From: Verrucomicrobiota bacterium
GTDB lineage: Bacteria > Verrucomicrobiota > Verrucomicrobiia > Limisphaerales > UBA11358
Length of the DNA stretch: 7,924 bases
Assembly: GCA_021323835.1 (NCBI GenBank)
Contig: JAJPKI010000260.1
Location: 1 to 7,924 of the forward strand
Direction of reading: 5' to 3'
Shown: positions 5,559 to 7,924 of the stretch, in pieces
How positions within the stretch are numbered: position 1 is the first letter of the stretch
How the letters are laid out: every line of letters starts with the position of its first letter
The notes under the pieces: generated by a model
The model's input: the letters and a program-made list of their open reading frames with translations, nothing else
Told to the model about the DNA's origin: nothing
Database searches by the model: none
Made by a program: the position numbers and the translations under genes

Positions 5559-7924
5559 ATGAAAAATGCTGCCTTGCTTGAACGGCCTCTCGAGGGAAAC
5601 GGAAACGGATTTGATTCCGATATTTTCAAAAAACAATTGCTCGCCACGCTCAATGCGTTCAAGGAAGGCGATTTTAGCGCGCGAATGCCAGCCGATTTGA
5701 CCGGCCTCGACGGGAAAATTGCGGACTCATTTAATGAAATTGCAAGCCGCGTGCAGCGCTTTGGCGAAAACCTTGGGCAGTTGCGCGAAGAAGTCGGCAC
5801 GAAAGGAAAAATTCACGAGCGCATGCCTATCGGCGATTCCGTCGGCAGTTGGGCGAAGCGAATTGAAAACGTCAACGCGCTCGTTGACGATTTGTCCGAG
5901 CCGATTGTCGAAATGGGCCGCGTTATCGGCGCCGTGTCCAAAGGCGATTTGACGCAATCCGTGCCGGTCGAAGTTGAAGGCACGCCGCTGCAAGGCGAAT
6001 ATCTGCGCACGGCGAAACTGGTCAATGGCATGGTGGAACAGCTCGCGACATTTTCCGTCGAAGTTATTCGCGTGGCGCGCGAAGTCGGCATTGAAGGAAA
6101 ACTCGGCGGACAGGCGCAGGTGAAAAAAGTTTCCGGCGTGTGGCGCGAATTGACCGAATCCGTGAACCAAATGGCCGGCAATTTGACCGCGCAAGTCCGC
6201 AACATCGCGGAAGTGACGATTGCCGTGGCCAACGGCGACCTTTCTAAAAAAATTACCGTGGACGTTCGCGGTGAAATTCTCCAGCTCAAGGAAGCGATTA
6301 ATACGATGGTGGACCAATTGCGTTCGTTCGCCGCCGAAGTCACACGCGTGGCGCGCGAAGTCGGCACGGAAGGAAAATTGGGCGGACAAGCATTCGTGCC
6401 CGGCGTCGGCGGCACATGGAAAGATTTGACGGACAACGTGAATTCAATGGCCTCCAATCTCACGGGCCAGGTTCGCAACATCGCGCAAGTGACGACGGCC
6501 GTCGCGCGCGGCGACTTGTCGCGCAAAATCACGGTGGACGTTAAAGGCGAAATTTTGGAATTGAAGGACACCATCAACGTCATGGTTGACCAGTTGAATG
6601 GTTTTGCATCCGAAGTGACGCGCGTTGCGCGCGAAGTCGGCACGGAAGGAAAACTCGGCGGACAAGCCGTCGTGCCCGGTGTTGCTGGAACATGGAAAGA
6701 TTTGACCGACAACGTGAATCTCATGGCGAACAACCTGACAGGACAGGTGCGTAACATCGCCGAAGTGACGACCGCCGTAGCGAAAGGCGACCTTTCGCGC
6801 AAAATTACGGTGGACGTGAAAGGCGAAATTTTGGAATTGAAAAACACCATCAACACGATGGTTGACCAATTGAACGGTTTCGCCGCCGAAGTCACCCGCG
6901 TTGCGCGCGAAGTCGGCACGGAAGGAATTCTCGGCGGTCAAGCTGAAGTGCCGGGCGTCGGCGGAACCTGGAAAGATTTGACGGACTCGGTCAACGCAAT
7001 GGCGACGAATTTGACGTCGCAAGTCCGCAACATTGCCGAAGTGACAACCGCCGTCGCGAAAGGCGACCTTTCGCGCAAAATTACGGTGGACGTGAAAGGC
7101 GAAATTCTGGAATTGAAAAACACCATCAACACGATGGTTGACCAATTGAATGCGTTCGCATCCGAAGTGACGCGCGTTGCCCGCGAGGTCGGCACGGAAG
7201 GAAATCTCGGCGGTCAAGCGGAAGTGCGCGACGTCGCCGGCACATGGAAAGATTTGACGGACAACGTCAATTCCATGGCATCGAATCTTACCGGCCAAGT
7301 CCGTAACATCGCTGAAGTTGCAACCGCCGTTGCACGCGGCGACTTGTCGCGCAAAATCACCGTGGACGTGAAAGGCGAAATTCTTCAGTTGAAGAATACG
7401 ATTAACACGATGGTGGACCAGTTGAACGGATTCGCATCGGAAGTCACACGCGTGGCGCGCGAAGTTGGCACGGAAGGAAAACTCGGCGGTCAGGCGGAAG
7501 TCAAAGGCGTTGCCGGCACCTGGAAAGATTTGACGGACAACGTGAATTTGATGGCGGCGAATTTGACCGGTCAGGTCCGCAATATCGCCGACGTGACGAC
7601 CGCTGTGGCGAAAGGCGACTTGTCGCGCAAAATTACCGTGGACGTGAAGGGCGAAATTCTCGACTTGAAAAACACCATCAACACGATGGTTGACCAGTTG
7701 AACGGATTTGCATCCGAAGTTTCTCGTGTGGCGCGCGAAGTCGGCACGGACGGAAAACTCGGTGGACAAGCCGCAGTGCCGGGTGTCGCCGGCACGTGGA
7801 AAGATTTGACGGACAATGTCAATTCCATGGCTTCAAATCTTACCGGACAGGTTCGCAATATCGCGGACGTAACGACGGCCGTGGCGCGCGGTGACTTGTC
7901 GCGCAAAATCACGGTGGACGTGAA
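5559..7924 (+). CDS. Poly-HAMP signalling protein, probably the sensor part of a soluble hybrid histidine kinase; 3' end outside the window
   Basis: The frame opens five codons after an in-frame TGA (5544-5546), so ATG 5559 is the first ATG available. It stays open for 788 codons to the window edge. No Shine-Dalgarno sequence precedes it. The protein has no signal peptide or membrane segment and starts almost directly with HAMP-like sequence. Each 92-residue unit holds two HAMP forms: type A around VAKGDLSRKITVDVKGEI and type B around RVAREVGTEGKLGGQAEV, followed by GTWKDLTDNVN. Nine type A copies (Gly-Asp codons at 5667, 5943, 6234, 6510, 6786, 7062, 7338, 7614, 7890) and eight type B copies (Glu-Val-Gly at 5790, 6081, 6357, 6633, 6909, 7185, 7461, 7737) are visible. 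The first type A and first type B copies are diverged, and the second type A carries five extra residues. HAMP domains relay conformational signals through four-helix bundles. Similar arrays occur in group III (Nik1/Os-1) hybrid kinases, usually followed by GAF/PAS, HisKA, HATPase and receiver domains. Here the kinase is not visible, so that part of the call is inferred. A link to the peptide operon is possible but unproven. Confidence 0.92.
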   Translation, partial: MKNAALLERPLEGNGNGFDSDIFKKQLLATLNAFKEGDFSARMPADLTGLDGKIADSFNEIASRVQRFGENLGQLREEVGTKGKIHERMPIGDSVGSWAKRIENVNALVDDLSEPIVEMGRVIGAVSKGDLTQSVPVEVEGTPLQGEYLRTAKLVNGMVEQLATFSVEVIRVAREVGIEGKLGGQAQVKKVSGVWRELTESVNQMAGNLTAQVRNIAEVTIAVANGDLSKKITVDVRGEILQLKEAINTMVDQLRSFAAEVTRVAREVGTEGKLGGQAFVPGVGGTWKDLTDNVNSMASNLTGQVRNIAQVTTAVARGDLSRKITVDVKGEILELKDTINVMVDQLNGFASEVTRVAREVGTEGKLGGQAVVPGVAGTWKDLTDNVNLMANNLTGQVRNIAEVTTAVAKGDLSRKITVDVKGEILELKNTINTMVDQLNGFAAEVTRVAREVGTEGILGGQAEVPGVGGTWKDLTDSVNAMATNLTSQVRNIAEVTTAVAKGDLSRKITVDVKGEILELKNTINTMVDQLNAFASEVTRVAREVGTEGNLGGQAEVRDVAGTWKDLTDNVNSMASNLTGQVRNIAEVATAVARGDLSRKITVDVKGEILQLKNTINTMVDQLNGFASEVTRVAREVGTEGKLGGQAEVKGVAGTWKDLTDNVNLMAANLTGQVRNIADVTTAVAKGDLSRKITVDVKGEILDLKNTINTMVDQLNGFASEVSRVAREVGTDGKLGGQAAVPGVAGTWKDLTDNVNSMASNLTGQVRNIADVTTAVARGDLSRKITVDV
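6081..7924 (+). repeat. In-frame tandem repeat, 276-bp period, about 6.7 units in the window
   Basis: The GA(A/G)GTYGGC landmark recurs at 6081, 6357, 6633, 6909, 7185, 7461 and 7737, every step exactly 276 bp, i.e. 92 codons. The same period links the Gly-Asp landmark from 6234 to 7890. Diverged earlier units extend the pattern back to 5667 with one 291-bp step. Conservation is highest in the VDVKGEI...NTINTMVDQLN part and lower after GGQA, where residues vary between units (VPGV, VRDV, VKGV, FVPGV). It is a coding repeat from internal duplication, not a CRISPR array or mobile element. The array continues past the window. Confidence 0.95.

Noticed and set aside
6444..7769. Minus-strand reading frame of 441 codons across the HAMP array, with a 368-codon one at 5813-6919 and others
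   Set aside because: They are periodic mirror images of the 92-codon repeat. Because the unit length is a multiple of three, any antisense frame free of stops in one unit stays open in all. The plus strand carries clear HAMP sequence.
6081..7924. CRISPR array or mobile-element repeats
   Set aside because: The period is 276 bp, in frame, with coding conservation and no spacer-like unique segments; it is a protein-domain repeat.

Overview
The window is bacterial and entirely plus-strand: three tightly overlapping genes that end a nonribosomal peptide operon, then a separate, very repetitive signalling gene that runs off the right edge. Base use mixes GCG/CGC-rich and AAA/GAA/ATT/TTT-rich codons. 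Together with a large soluble poly-HAMP protein this fits an environmental Gram-negative bacterium, possibly Verrucomicrobiota. That placement is a weak impression, because no rRNA or phylogenetic marker is present.

Region 1 (1-3036) is the 3' end of a nonribosomal peptide synthetase (NRPS): the tail of a condensation domain, a complete adenylation domain, a carrier domain and a C-terminal thioesterase. This is therefore the last module of the assembly line. The ten specificity residues of the adenylation pocket can be read as D-A-F-W-L-G-G-T-F-K, one Leu/Ile change from a classical valine code. The thioesterase has Cys instead of Ser as nucleophile and Asn where the usual catalytic Asp is expected.

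Region 2 (3033-4751) is a fused membrane/ATPase exporter of the SyrD/PvdE cyclic-peptide class, starting inside the NRPS stop codon (ATGA overlap). Region 3 (4688-5437) is a Sfp-type 4'-phosphopantetheinyl transferase whose start, with a strong Shine-Dalgarno sequence, lies inside the exporter gene. The three genes make a self-contained unit: the transferase arms the carrier domains, the NRPS adds the last residue and releases the product, and the exporter removes it.

Region 4 (5438-5558) is the only non-coding gap. It holds a small ACCC/GGGT dyad and a 5-bp hairpin just upstream of the next start. Region 5 (5559-7924, incomplete) encodes a protein with no membrane segment that is almost wholly tandem HAMP domains, with an exact 276-bp (92-residue) period and one 15-bp phase shift. 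By family resemblance it is the sensor arm of a group III (Nik1/Os-1-like) hybrid histidine kinase, but the kinase part is outside the window. Long minus-strand reading frames across this array are shadows of the repeat.
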